Shown here: piece after piece, positions 1-8,327 of the stretch | Layout: the number at the start of each line of letters is the position of its first letter | Position numbering within the stretch: the stretch's first letter is position 1 | From: Bacillus sp. FJAT-29937 | GTDB lineage: Bacteria; Bacillota; Bacilli; Bacillales; Cytobacillaceae | NCBI RefSeq assembly: GCF_001509555.1 | Contig: NZ_LMAS01000001.1 | Location: 342,971 to 406,970 of the forward strand | DNA length: 64,000 bases | Direction of reading: 5' to 3' | The notes under the pieces: model-generated | Told to the model about the DNA's origin: nothing | Seen by the model: only the letters and a program-made list of their open reading frames with translations | The model's database searches: none | Made by a program: the position numbers and the translations under genes

Positions 1-5
1 GTTTA

Positions 6-887
6 TTATTTTTTTTCGCCAAATATTTCTGCTTCTAGTCTTCGTCCTGTAGGTGTTGCTGCAAGACCGCCTTCAGCCGTTTCTCTTAATGCTGAAGGCA
101 TTGACTGACCGATGAGGAACATCGCATGAATGACTTCATCACATGGAATACGGCTTGTGATGCCAGCAAGAGCCATATCAGCCGCAGTCATTGCATTTGA
201 GGCACCCATCGCATTTCGTTTTACACATGGTACTTCTACTAATCCTGCAACAGGGTCACATACTAAGCCAAGCATGTTTTTCAACGTAATGGCCATTGCT
301 TCAGCTGCCTGACTAGGTGTACCTCCAGCAAGCTCAACAATAGACGCAGCCGCCATCCCGCTTGCTGAGCCAACTTCAGCCTGACAGCCGCCAGCTGCTC
401 CAGAAATAGATGCATTATTCGCCACAACAAAGCCAAAGGCTGCAGAAGTAAACAGAAATTCGATCATTTCCATTCTCGTTGGATTTAAGACTTCCTTCAC
501 TGCAAATAACGTACCAGGTACAACACCTGCAGAACCAGCAGTCGGAGTTGCGCAAATAGTCCCCATTGCTGCGTTAACCTCGTTCGTTGCAACTGCTTTA
601 CTTACCGCATCAAGCAGAATATTTCCCGATAATGATTTTCCGCTTTTTATATAATTTTGCAGCAGAACTGCATCACCACCCGTTAAACCAGATACAGAAG
701 TAACCCCTTTTAAACCTCGCTCTACAGCTTCTTCCATAACGGTTAAATTACGATCCATCTTAGCAATAATTTCTTCTCTTGTAAGTCCAGTTACTTCAAT
801 CTCCTGCTGAATCATAATTTCTGCTATTTTCACTTGTTTACTTTCTGCAAGCTCAACAAGTTCAGCTACATTCCTAAATAAAATCAT
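6..887 (-). CDS. sdaAA: L-serine dehydratase, iron-sulfur, alpha subunit
   Basis: Catalytic subunit of the two-subunit, [4Fe-4S] L-serine dehydratase (L-serine to pyruvate and ammonia, cytosolic). The 293-residue protein is the usual length for the Bacillus type alpha chain. Visible family marks are the Gly/Ala-rich stretch TPTAGSAGVVPG, the GAAGGCQAEVGSASGMA segment, and cysteines in ICATP, GGCQAE, LVCDP and VPCVKR, from which the cluster ligands are drawn. The start is ATG at 887 behind a GGGGTGG-like Shine-Dalgarno. It lies 27 bases after sdaAB, and the pair follows a regulator gene, so all three probably form one transcript. The gene is complete; its terminator would lie outside the window. 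Confidence 0.95.
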   Translation of the reverse strand: MILFRNVAELVELAESKQVKIAEIMIQQEIEVTGLTREEIIAKMDRNLTVMEEAVERGLKGVTSVSGLTGGDAVLLQNYIKSGKSLSGNILLDAVSKAVATNEVNAAMGTICATPTAGSAGVVPGTLFAVKEVLNPTRMEMIEFLFTSAAFGFVVANNASISGAAGGCQAEVGSASGMAAASIVELAGGTPSQAAEAMAITLKNMLGLVCDPVAGLVEVPCVKRNAMGASNAMTAADMALAGITSRIPCDEVIHAMFLIGQSMPSALRETAEGGLAATPTGRRLEAEIFGEKK

Positions 888-914
888 CTTTCCACCCCTA
901 ATTTTGGCTATCTA

Positions 915-1577
915 TTAATCGACCATTCTAATAATCTGCGTTACATTAGGAACATTTTCTATCTCTGCTATGACACCCTGCTTGATCTTTTGATCCACCT
1001 CTATAACCATTAAGGCCATTTTTCCCTTTTCCTTACGGGAAACCTCCATATGACCAATATTGATTTCATGATTGGCTAATATTTTTGTAACAGATGAGAT
1101 CACACCAAACTGATCGTTATGAACAACAAGAATGGCTGGATGTTCGCCAGACAATTTAAGCTTAAATGAATTTAGTTCGGTTATTTCAATCGTGCCTCCG
1201 CCAATTGAAATTCCAACTACCTCTAAATCGCCTTTTTCATCGTATAAATTAATTCGAACTGTATTTGGGTGGTCTGGTATCATTTCCTCAACGGAAAATA
1301 CAATTTCCATTCCCGCTTCTTCGGCAAGCTTTAGAGAGGTAGGAATCCGCTCATCAAACGTATCAAAGTCTAAGAGCCCACCAACAATGGCTACATCCGT
1401 TCCATGACCTTTATAGGTCTTGGCAAAAGAACCATATAATGAAATGACTGCTTTTTTTGGAAGTCGGTTAAACAAAGTTCTGGCCACTCGGCCGATTCTT
1501 GCGGCTCCTGCCGTATGAGAGCTGGATGGGCCGATCATAACCGGACCGATAATATCAAAGGCGGATCTATATTTCAT
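915..1577 (-). CDS. sdaAB: L-serine dehydratase, iron-sulfur, beta subunit
   Basis: Partner of the alpha subunit in the [4Fe-4S] L-serine dehydratase. The N-terminal half carries the beta-chain signature GPVMIGPSSSHTAGAARIG near residues 11-29. The C-terminal ~75 residues form an ACT-type regulatory domain (HPAILVVHNDQFGVISSVTK), a fold that in related enzymes binds the amino acid. Length 220 residues is normal. The start ATG at 1577 has AAGGAG eight bases upstream. It lies between the YheO-like regulator and sdaAA on the same strand with short gaps, which supports a serine-catabolic operon. Confidence 0.95.
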   Translation of the reverse strand: MKYRSAFDIIGPVMIGPSSSHTAGAARIGRVARTLFNRLPKKAVISLYGSFAKTYKGHGTDVAIVGGLLDFDTFDERIPTSLKLAEEAGMEIVFSVEEMIPDHPNTVRINLYDEKGDLEVVGISIGGGTIEITELNSFKLKLSGEHPAILVVHNDQFGVISSVTKILANHEINIGHMEVSRKEKGKMALMVIEVDQKIKQGVIAEIENVPNVTQIIRMVD

Positions 1578-1616
1578 ATCGAATGCTCCTTTTTCTCTAT
1601 ATTTATGAGTTCAAAA

Positions 1617-2321
1617 TTATTTATGTTCAGCAAGTTCTTCCGGCTGAAGATCATTTATTGTTCTAATTTTTTGCAGATAATTGTAAACAGTGAATTTTGA
1701 AACACCGAGTACTGATCCCACATAATCTGTTGCACCTTTTATTAGAAAGGTCCCTTTTTCATCAAGCTGCCGAACACATTCCACTTTTTCATCAAGGCTC
1801 ATTAAAGATGGCGCTTTCTTAAATCCAAGCAAAACTTGTTCAACCATTTCATGAATAACCTCTTGCACAGAAGTAAAGAAGTTTTCTGATTTTGTATGCT
1901 GCTCATCGAAGCTAATAAATTCTTCGATTTCTCCGCCGAACTGCATTAAAAGACTTATATCATAATTTATACATAAAGCACCGATAATCTTTCCCTGAGT
2001 ATCACGAAGAAAGATCGTTGCTGATTTCATCACATTCCCTTTGCTTGATTGGGTTTTATAGCTCGGAATATCCTCAATATCCTGATCCTTTTTTGCGAGC
2101 TCGTTTAACACGAGATCCGTAATGGGAGAGCCAATTTTTCTGCCAGTCACACTCCCAGCAAGATGAATAAGCGAACTTTTCAAATCTGAGAAATCATGAA
2201 CGGCCACTTCACAACGAGACCCAAACATCTTTACAAGCATATCGGCTGTGCGAATTGCTAAATCAAATATTGGGCGATGAGATTCCTTCAATTCCGCCAC
2301 ATCCTTCACAAACTGTTTCAT
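1617..2321 (-). CDS. YheO-like PAS / DauR-type HTH transcriptional regulator
   Basis: A 234-residue regulator with the two-part build of the YheO/DauR family: an N-terminal PAS-like YheO domain (residues ~15-130, HRPIFDLAIRTADMLVKMFG and VAVHDFSDLKSSLIHLAGSV) and a C-terminal helix-turn-helix (residues ~185-225, YVGSVLGVSKFTVYNYLQKI). Proteins of this family bind DNA and are thought to sense small molecules through the YheO domain. Being the first gene before sdaAB-sdaAA, it most likely controls serine deamination. The two palindromes just upstream (2346-2396) are obvious candidate binding sites. The ligand is unknown. Confidence 0.85.
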   Translation of the reverse strand: MKQFVKDVAELKESHRPIFDLAIRTADMLVKMFGSRCEVAVHDFSDLKSSLIHLAGSVTGRKIGSPITDLVLNELAKKDQDIEDIPSYKTQSSKGNVMKSATIFLRDTQGKIIGALCINYDISLLMQFGGEIEEFISFDEQHTKSENFFTSVQEVIHEMVEQVLLGFKKAPSLMSLDEKVECVRQLDEKGTFLIKGATDYVGSVLGVSKFTVYNYLQKIRTINDLQPEELAEHK

Positions 2322-2345
2322 CTAACCTTGCAATATAATAATATC

Positions 2346-2396
2346 ACAAAAATTATGTAGTTAAAATAATATTTTAATAGCTACAAAAATTTTGTA
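2346..2396 (-). promoter_or_regulatory. Two copies of a 14-base palindrome upstream of the sda regulator
   Basis: ACAAAAATTATGTA (2346-2359) and ACAAAAATTTTGTA (2383-2396) differ by one base, are nearly palindromic and are 37 bases apart. Between them lies a second AT-rich inverted repeat, TTAAAAT-3-ATTTTAA. They begin 25 bases upstream of the regulator start codon, a position suited to autoregulated operators of the sda operon. Which protein binds is inference. Confidence 0.5.
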
Positions 2397-2413
2397 ATGC
2401 CCTCCAAAAATAA

Positions 2414-2441
2414 AAGAAGACTTCGTTTAAAAAGTCTTCTT
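2414..2441 (-). terminator. Rho-independent terminator after the 77-residue gene
   Basis: Nine-base perfect stem (AAGAAGACT / AGTCTTCTT) with a ten-base loop, followed on the minus strand by TTTATTTTT. It ends the transcript of the gene at 2453-2686. Confidence 0.8.
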
Positions 2442-2452
2442 ACATTATCTGT

Positions 2453-2686
2453 TTATACATTTTTTAATACTAAATTTAACCGGTTTTCCCGCTGCTTTCT
2501 CTCATCTTCTGAAGCCAAATCATATTTCTTTAACAGGTGAAACACTTCATTCAAAATATCTTGTGTATGTTCTTTTTTAAAGAATGATTCAAAAAGAGGA
2601 GCCATTTCATGAGGTAAAAAATCCTTTTGCTGCTCGTACTTCTCCCTAACATCTTCATGTGAATGATCTAATTTACACTCGCTCAT
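2453..2686 (-). CDS. Small hydrophilic protein of unknown function
   Basis: A 77-residue charged protein that I do not recognise. It starts at ATG 2686 with a strong GGAGGAATTAATA Shine-Dalgarno and ends just before its own terminator, so it is very likely expressed, alone. Predicted mostly alpha-helical (LFESFFKKEHTQDILNEVFHLLKKYD), with two His and one Cys near the N-terminus (ECKLDHSHED) that could be a metal site or chance. No signal peptide or membrane segment is present. Confidence 0.75.
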   Translation of the reverse strand: MSECKLDHSHEDVREKYEQQKDFLPHEMAPLFESFFKKEHTQDILNEVFHLLKKYDLASEDERKQRENRLNLVLKNV

Positions 2687-2834
2687 TATTAATTCCTCCT
2701 GCCTGATTAGCCTTATAACATCACTTTACTATATAGATGATCGATAGTCTAATTTTGAGTGTGATAGTTTACATAATATTATTATTTTATTTTTTGCGCC
2801 ATTTTATGGAAATCACTTTAAGCAACACAAAAAA

Positions 2835-2856
2835 GAGCGAAGATTTCTCTTCGCTC
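2835..2856 (-). terminator. Rho-independent terminator of ltaS
   Basis: Nine-base perfect stem GAGCGAAGA / TCTTCGCTC with a four-base loop, followed on the minus strand by six T. It lies seven bases after the stop codon of the lipoteichoic acid synthase gene. Confidence 0.9.
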
Positions 2857-2862
2857 CTCCCT

Positions 2863-4839
2863 TTATTCTACACTACCCGATTGTTTTCTTTGTTCAGTTT
2901 GAATCGGGTCTTCTTTCTTTATATACTGATATTCATTTCTGTTAATTGGTTCATATCCATCCGGCTGATAGAATCTTAAAAGGTCTTTATATACGATGTT
3001 ATCTGACATTTGCAGTTCAGCTTTTACTTTTTCAGCTAAAGGTGCATATTCTTCTCCATCTATAAGCTCACCAGTGTCATTCGAATAGATTTTTTCATCT
3101 ACTTGGGTGACTTTCGGAGAGATAAAGTCGCCATTTCGGAAAGGAATGACTTCACGATGGTTTTTAGACAACAGATCAGAGCCAATTTCTAAATAATCCT
3201 TCGTATCAATTCCTAATAAATGCAATACAGTTGGACGGACATCTACCTGGCCGCCTAGCTGATGCTGAGCTCCGCCATCTACACCCGGCACATGAATGAA
3301 TACCGGAACCCTTTGCAGATTTCTAGCATATTCAAAAGGTGTAATTTCTTTCCCGATAATTTCAGCCATTGCATCGTTGTGATTTTCTGAAATGCCATAA
3401 TGGTCGCCATACATGACAATTACTGTATTATCGTATAGTCCAGATGCTTTAAGATCATTAAAGAACTGTTCAATGGCTTGGTCCATATAATGAGCAGACT
3501 GAAAGTATTGGTTTACTACCTTATCCGCAGTTTCAGCTGCAGGGAAATCAGTATCCCCTTCATCCATTTTAAATGGGAAGTGGTTTGATAAAGTAATAAA
3601 TTTTGTATAGAAAGGCTGTGGCAGACTTTCTAATATTGGCATGGATTCAGTAAAGAATGGCTTATCTTTCATACCATAGTTTTTTGTATTCTCTTCACTC
3701 ATATCGTAGTATTCTGCATCGAAAAATTTATCATAGCCTAAAGAGCGATACATTTCGTTGCGATTCCAAAACGTTTTATAGTTACCGTGGAATACTGCTG
3801 ATGTATACCCATGTGTTTTCAAAATAGCTGGTGCTGCTTGATACGTATTTTGCGCTTTTGTTACATAAACAGAGCCTTGTGACATCGGATATAAGGAATT
3901 ATCCATAATAAATTCAGCATCCGATGTTTTTCCTTGACCTGTTTGGTTAATAATATTATCAAAATAGAACGTTTCTCCATTATGTGCTAGTGAGTTCAAG
4001 AATGGAGTAACCTCTTGCCCGTTTAGCTTGTAGTCAATAATAAAGGTTTGAAGTGATTCTAAAGAAATGTAAATCACATTCATTCCCTTAGCTTTTCCAA
4101 AGTATTCAGGATTAGGAGCTGCATAATTGGCTTTAATATAGTTCTCCACTTCAGTAATGTCATTTGAATCAGCTAAAGCTCGTTGGCTGGCTGATCTTGC
4201 ATTCTGAATAACATCATAAACAGAGAAATTATAAGCGCCTAAATATTTCACAAGATAGTTTCTGTCGAAAGAACGCGTAAGCAATTGCGGACGATCCGCT
4301 TCAGCCAAACCTAGATTAATAATAAACGTAAGGATAGCTGCAGCAATTATATACGTTGCAGGCTTTCTGCTTACAGTTTTACTTGGGTTGTACCATTTTT
4401 TTACAATGAAAACGACCAGGATAATTGTATCAATAAAGTAAAATACATCAAAAGGACTCATTAAGGATAAAGCACTGTCTCCTAATTGCCCCCCGTTAGT
4501 CTTCGTTTGCATGACGACTGGAACGGTAATAAAGTCATTGAAGAACCGGTAGTATACAATATTTGCATATAATAAAAACGACATCAGGAAGTTGAATGTA
4601 ATGAATAATGCAGATTGCATCCGTCCTTTAAAAAATAAAGCAAAACCTAAGAATAATAAGGCAGAACTTAACGGATTAAGAAACAATAAAAACTCTTGAA
4701 GTTTATTATCAATTCCTAAACTAAATTCAATTTTGTATGCTGCATATGTTTTTAACCAAAAAAGAAGGACGATAGAGAAGAAAATTCTCATTCTTTTTTC
4801 TTTCATCAATTCCTTTGTTAAAGGGATTAGTTTTTTCAT
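2863..4839 (-). CDS. Lipoteichoic acid synthase family protein (LtaS-like)
   Basis: Polyglycerolphosphate polymerase of the LtaS/YfnI/YqgS/YvgJ family: moves glycerophosphate from phosphatidylglycerol to the growing lipoteichoic acid chain at the outer membrane face. Five hydrophobic segments fill the first ~200 residues, followed by an extracellular sulfatase-like domain. The nucleophile threonine lies in GQGKTSDAEF, and further metal-site motifs are YGDHYGI and SNHFPF. An ALA-D motif (RALADSND) after the last membrane segment matches the signal-peptidase site that releases the S. aureus domain. I start at ATG 4839 (658 residues) because GAGGTG lies just upstream; the longer frame from 4881 lacks this. 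Which paralogue it is cannot be told here. Confidence 0.93.
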   Translation of the reverse strand: MKKLIPLTKELMKEKRMRIFFSIVLLFWLKTYAAYKIEFSLGIDNKLQEFLLFLNPLSSALLFLGFALFFKGRMQSALFITFNFLMSFLLYANIVYYRFFNDFITVPVVMQTKTNGGQLGDSALSLMSPFDVFYFIDTIILVVFIVKKWYNPSKTVSRKPATYIIAAAILTFIINLGLAEADRPQLLTRSFDRNYLVKYLGAYNFSVYDVIQNARSASQRALADSNDITEVENYIKANYAAPNPEYFGKAKGMNVIYISLESLQTFIIDYKLNGQEVTPFLNSLAHNGETFYFDNIINQTGQGKTSDAEFIMDNSLYPMSQGSVYVTKAQNTYQAAPAILKTHGYTSAVFHGNYKTFWNRNEMYRSLGYDKFFDAEYYDMSEENTKNYGMKDKPFFTESMPILESLPQPFYTKFITLSNHFPFKMDEGDTDFPAAETADKVVNQYFQSAHYMDQAIEQFFNDLKASGLYDNTVIVMYGDHYGISENHNDAMAEIIGKEITPFEYARNLQRVPVFIHVPGVDGGAQHQLGGQVDVRPTVLHLLGIDTKDYLEIGSDLLSKNHREVIPFRNGDFISPKVTQVDEKIYSNDTGELIDGEEYAPLAEKVKAELQMSDNIVYKDLLRFYQPDGYEPINRNEYQYIKKEDPIQTEQRKQSGSVE

Positions 4840-4870
4840 TGATTGCACCTCACAATTGTAAAAATCAGAA

Positions 4871-4892
4871 AAACTTAGCAATCGCTAAGTTT
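4871..4892 (-). promoter_or_regulatory. Hairpin in the ltaS leader
   Basis: AAACTTAGC-GATT-GCTAAGTTT, a nine-base perfect stem with a four-base loop, 32 bases upstream of the ltaS start and followed by TTTCTGATTTTT. It could be an operator over the transcription start, a 5' mRNA-stabilising hairpin or a weak attenuator. The rest of the stretch up to 5157 is AT-rich and holds no gene I can support. Confidence 0.4.
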
Positions 4893-5157
4893 ATAGTAGT
4901 TGTTTATTCGCAAATAAATAATGATCAGTTTGGTGAACGATTAATAATATAACATAAAAAAAATAAAAATTAAACAGAGATGTACAATAAATTATTAGTA
5001 TTATTTCTTCAAAATTCTGCAAAAAATTCAAAAATAATCGATGACTAGATAATCTTATTTTTCGAAAATTACCGGTATTTTCCAACCTTTGTACTGTCCT
5101 TTAACCCAAGCAATACCCTCTTTCTTTACATAAATTGTAGTAAAGGAGGGATAAGTT

Positions 5158-5346
5158 ATGCATTCATCAGCTTTACTTTATTTAGCATGTATTTTGGCTG
5201 GCTTTGCTTTAATGAAGGTTCCTACATCTGCTATAATCACAGCAGGCATCGCAAGTTTATTTCATATTTTAGGCGTAATTGCAATCATCGTTTTCTCTTT
5301 GGCGCTGCTTTATTTAGGAGTCAAAGCTTTAATTGGTAAAAAATAA
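5158..5346 (+). CDS. Small membrane protein of unknown function
   Basis: A 62-residue protein with two hydrophobic helices (about residues 5-19 and 27-57) and a basic end (GVKALIGKK), so an integral membrane peptide. The start ATG has a perfect AAAGGAGGG Shine-Dalgarno seven bases upstream. It stands alone, divergent from ltaS and followed by a hairpin. No family is recognised. Confidence 0.7.
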   Translation: MHSSALLYLACILAGFALMKVPTSAIITAGIASLFHILGVIAIIVFSLALLYLGVKALIGKK

Positions 5347-5350
5347 ATGA

Positions 5351-5379
5351 ATCAGGAGATCTTTTTATGATCTCCTGAT
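5351..5379 (+). terminator. Hairpin after the small membrane protein gene
   Basis: Eleven-base perfect stem ATCAGGAGATC / GATCTCCTGAT with a seven-base loop, five bases after the stop codon. The T-run behind it is weak, so it may be an imperfect terminator or an mRNA 3' stabiliser. Confidence 0.6.
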
Positions 5380-5452
5380 GTACATAAAGACAAGGTAGAA
5401 GATTGAAACCTTTTTACAATTTTTCCGTCATATTATAAAAGGGGTTAAAAAT

Positions 5453-6067
5453 ATGAACAAGTACTTATTTCTGCTTCTTGGATTTCTTTTATTAACGGGA
5501 TGTACCGAAAAAAAGGCGGCACCGCCAAAACCAAATGGGACTGCTAAAGAAATAATGGTAGAAGACTATTTTCCTCAGGAAAATAAAACTTATGTATACC
5601 GCGGTGAAGGGAATGAATATGCAGCCTTTTCAGAGTTTTTTTATCAAAGAACAGACAGCTACCTCCCTTCTATTGTTGAAAATGGCGGAACTAGAATATT
5701 AAAGATTTATAAGTTAACGGATGAAGGCATTTATCAGGTTTACAATCGGCCTGAATTTTATGATGAAGAGATTCCACCATTGGCGGAATTAGAAAAGGAG
5801 TTTAACCCTATCCCCCTTTTAATAAAACCATTACAAGCCGAAAAAACATTTAATGGCTTTACAATCGTTCAAACAAATGCGGAACTGTTGCTTCCTATCG
5901 GCGAAGTCAAAAATGTCGTCATCATCGAACAGCAAGATGAGGAAAATAAAACGATTGTCCGAAAATATTGGGCACCTGGGTTGGGGATGGTTAAGCAGGA
6001 ATTTGTTTCCTCAGAAAAGAATACAGAAGAGTTCTCCGTTACTTCAGAACTTGAAAAAATTCATTAA
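5453..6067 (+). CDS. Putative secreted lipoprotein
   Basis: A 204-residue protein with a lipoprotein signal peptide: MNKYLFLLLGFLLLTGC, where LLTGC is the lipobox and Cys17 the lipidated residue. The mature part is a single soluble domain containing an EYFFY-like aromatic region and the repeated theme of short beta strands (VVIIEQQDEENKT, KYWAPGLGMVKQEF). The pattern GLGMVK near the end is shared by several Bacillus lipoproteins of unknown function. The start ATG has AAGGGG upstream. Its role is unknown; it should sit on the outer face of the membrane. Confidence 0.8.
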   Translation: MNKYLFLLLGFLLLTGCTEKKAAPPKPNGTAKEIMVEDYFPQENKTYVYRGEGNEYAAFSEFFYQRTDSYLPSIVENGGTRILKIYKLTDEGIYQVYNRPEFYDEEIPPLAELEKEFNPIPLLIKPLQAEKTFNGFTIVQTNAELLLPIGEVKNVVIIEQQDEENKTIVRKYWAPGLGMVKQEFVSSEKNTEEFSVTSELEKIH

Positions 6068-6193
6068 TCATGGGAAGGCATGCTAATTACACCATTTCGG
6101 TTTTCAAGCATGCCTCTTATTCATTTAATAAGAATGTATAAAGCAGTATAATAGGAAAGATTCATGATTTTTTATAGAGAGGGGTCCATACAT

Positions 6194-7243
6194 ATGTCAT
6201 ATCCGAATACAGATGAGATTTTTCAATTAATTTCTAAACTTGTATCCATACCAAGTCCATCAGGAAATACAAATGATGTCATTACTTTTGTCGAAAGTTA
6301 TTTAAAAGAATTAAAGGTCGAAACAAAAAGAAATCGCAAAGGCGGTCTCATTGCAATGATTGGCGGCCAGGATGATACGAAACATCGAATGCTTACAGCT
6401 CATGTCGACACACTTGGTGCCATTGTTAAGGAAATTAAACCGAGCGGAAGGTTAAAGCTTGACCTAATTGGAGGCTTTAAATATAACTCAATTGAAGGGG
6501 AATATTGCGAGATTGAAACGGCATCAGGAAAAAAATATACTGGGACAATTTTAATGCACCAAACGTCCGTCCATGTTTACAAAGATGCAGGCAAGGCTGA
6601 AAGAAACCAGGACAATATGGAAGTGCGTTTAGATGAAGTAGTAAAAAATGCTGAGGATGTTCGTGCCTTAGGAATTGAGGTCGGAGATTTTGTCTCTTTT
6701 GACCCTAGAGTGGAAATAACACCGTCAGGATTTATTAAATCAAGACATTTAGACGATAAGGCAAGCGTAGCCATTCTTCTGGAATTAATTAAACAAATTA
6801 AGACAGAGAAAATCGAACTGCCTTATACTACCCATTTTTTAATCTCTAATAATGAGGAAATTGGTTATGGGGGAAATTCAAATATTACCCCAGAAACCGT
6901 TGAATATTTAGCTGTTGATATGGGAGCGATCGGTGATGGTCAATCTACCGATGAATACACAGTGTCTATTTGTGTAAAGGATGCAAGCGGACCTTACCAC
7001 TATGGTTTAAGAAAAAGACTAGTCCAGCTGGCAGTGGAAAACCAAATCGATTATAAACTAGATATTTATCCATTTTATGGATCAGATGCATCTGCCGCAA
7101 TTCGGTCAGGTCATGATATCGTTCATGGATTAGTTGGACCTGGTATTGATTCATCCCATGCTTTTGAACGAACTCATAAGTCTTCCATCAATCATACAGC
7201 TAAATTACTATATCATTACGTGCAATCAGAGATGATAGAATAA
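6194..7243 (+). CDS. M42 family metallopeptidase (aminopeptidase / YsdC-like)
   Basis: Cytosolic co-catalytic metal aminopeptidase of family M42, often misnamed endoglucanase. Visible motifs are the first metal ligands TAHVDTLGA (residues ~72-80), SRHLDDKASVA with the bridging Asp, the catalytic Glu pair in SNNEEIGYGG, AVDMGA, and the last His in SSHAFERTH. The start chosen is ATG 6194, behind GAGAGGGG, giving 349 residues, usual for the family; the frame opens earlier at 6164 without a ribosome site. It is a single gene followed by a bidirectional terminator. Confidence 0.92.
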   Translation: MSYPNTDEIFQLISKLVSIPSPSGNTNDVITFVESYLKELKVETKRNRKGGLIAMIGGQDDTKHRMLTAHVDTLGAIVKEIKPSGRLKLDLIGGFKYNSIEGEYCEIETASGKKYTGTILMHQTSVHVYKDAGKAERNQDNMEVRLDEVVKNAEDVRALGIEVGDFVSFDPRVEITPSGFIKSRHLDDKASVAILLELIKQIKTEKIELPYTTHFLISNNEEIGYGGNSNITPETVEYLAVDMGAIGDGQSTDEYTVSICVKDASGPYHYGLRKRLVQLAVENQIDYKLDIYPFYGSDASAAIRSGHDIVHGLVGPGIDSSHAFERTHKSSINHTAKLLYHYVQSEMIE

Positions 7244-7250
7244 ACATCAG

Positions 7251-7281
7251 TAAACCAAGCCTTTGTTAGTGGCTTGGTTTA
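7251..7281. terminator. Bidirectional terminator between convergent genes
   Basis: Eleven-base perfect stem TAAACCAAGCC / GGCTTGGTTTA with a nine-base loop, placed between the convergent M42 peptidase and LysM-NlpC genes. It can serve both. Confidence 0.8.
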
Positions 7282-7300
7282 CCTTTTGCTGCAAACTAAT

Positions 7301-8068
7301 TTAAAAGGCCGTTTTCGCACCTAAGTAACGGGATTTCCAGTATGTAAGAGTCATATCGCTAATAGTGACCCCAGTAGACGATCCGGAGTGGATGAATTTA
7401 TTGTTTCCTAGATAAATTCCTGCATGAGATGGACCGGCTGAGCTAGTATTAAAGAACACAATATCCCCTATGTTTGGAGATGAAACTGGCTTTGTGGCAT
7501 TCCAAATGTTTAAGACAGTTCGCGGAATAGGTATTCCAGCATGATTAAAAACATAGTTTAAGTAGCCGCTGCAATCAAATCCCGCAGGTGAGCTCCCTCC
7601 CCAAACATATGGCACTCCTATATATTTCTTCGCTTCAGCAATCATAGTTTCAACCTTTGATACTGCGCTTCCTTTATTTTGACTAGCAGGTGCCTGTTGA
7701 ACCGTTAATTTTTGCCCTGCATAAATGACGTTAGAGCTTAAATTATTCATAGACATTAACTGCGAAACAGATAAATTATTGGCAGTTGCAATTTTCCAAA
7801 GAGTATCACCATTTTTGACTATGTATGTAACTTCTTCATGAGTATGTGGTGCTAAAAGACTCAAACTTTGGCCAGGATAGATAACGTCATCTAAAAGGCT
7901 GTTCCATTCCATAAGCTGACTAATAGATAGATTGTTTGCTAGAGCAATTTTCCAAAGCATATCGCCCGGTCGTACTTGATAAGTCAATTCGTGAGCACTT
8001 GCAGGATTCTGAAATGCAGTCAATACTAACCCGGCTGCTGCAGTCATTGTCAGTAGCTGCTTTCTCAT
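7301..8068 (-). CDS. LysM-NlpC/P60 peptidoglycan endopeptidase (LytE/LytF/CwlS-like)
   Basis: Secreted cell-wall DL-endopeptidase that cuts D-Glu-mDAP links. Order: Sec signal peptide (to about residue 27, AFQNPASA), LysM repeat 1 (HELTYQVRPGDMLWKIA), LysM repeat 2 (EEVTYIVKNGDTLWKIA), a short linker, then an NlpC/P60 domain with the catalytic Cys in FDCSGYLNYVF, His in PSHAGIYLG and His in KFIHSG. The start ATG 8068 has AAGGAG eight bases upstream; an earlier in-frame GTG overlaps that site and is less likely. At 255 residues it is a short two-LysM member of the family. It is a single gene. Confidence 0.93.
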   Translation of the reverse strand: MRKQLLTMTAAAGLVLTAFQNPASAHELTYQVRPGDMLWKIALANNLSISQLMEWNSLLDDVIYPGQSLSLLAPHTHEEVTYIVKNGDTLWKIATANNLSVSQLMSMNNLSSNVIYAGQKLTVQQAPASQNKGSAVSKVETMIAEAKKYIGVPYVWGGSSPAGFDCSGYLNYVFNHAGIPIPRTVLNIWNATKPVSSPNIGDIVFFNTSSAGPSHAGIYLGNNKFIHSGSSTGVTISDMTLTYWKSRYLGAKTAF

Positions 8069-8293
8069 GGTGACCACTCCTTATTTTTTCTTATACACCC
8101 TTATTTTAGTAATAAATCTATTAAAATCCTATATGTATAAATTGGCTGTGTTGGTAGTTTAACCCTGTGGATATCAAAATTGGGTTTAATGTAAAATCTG
8201 CCTAAGTATTCATAGGTATTTATCCCTAAATACAAGATCTAATTAACTATTAAATAATTAAAGCAAGCAAATTATTTGTTACCACGAAAAAAA

Positions 8294-8317
8294 GAAGCTG
8301 AATAAGAAATCAGCTTC
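8294..8317 (-). terminator. Rho-independent terminator of selB
   Basis: Eight-base stem GAAGCTGA / TCAGCTTC with an eight-base loop, followed on the minus strand by seven T. It lies ten bases after the selB stop. The rest of 8078-8293 shows only AT-rich promoter-like sequence for the NlpC gene. Confidence 0.9.
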
Positions 8318-8327
8318 CCTCATGAAT

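Noticed and set aside
4891-5085. A 64-codon open frame upstream of ltaS
   Set aside because: AT-rich, no ribosome site, overlaps the ltaS leader hairpin and promoter region.
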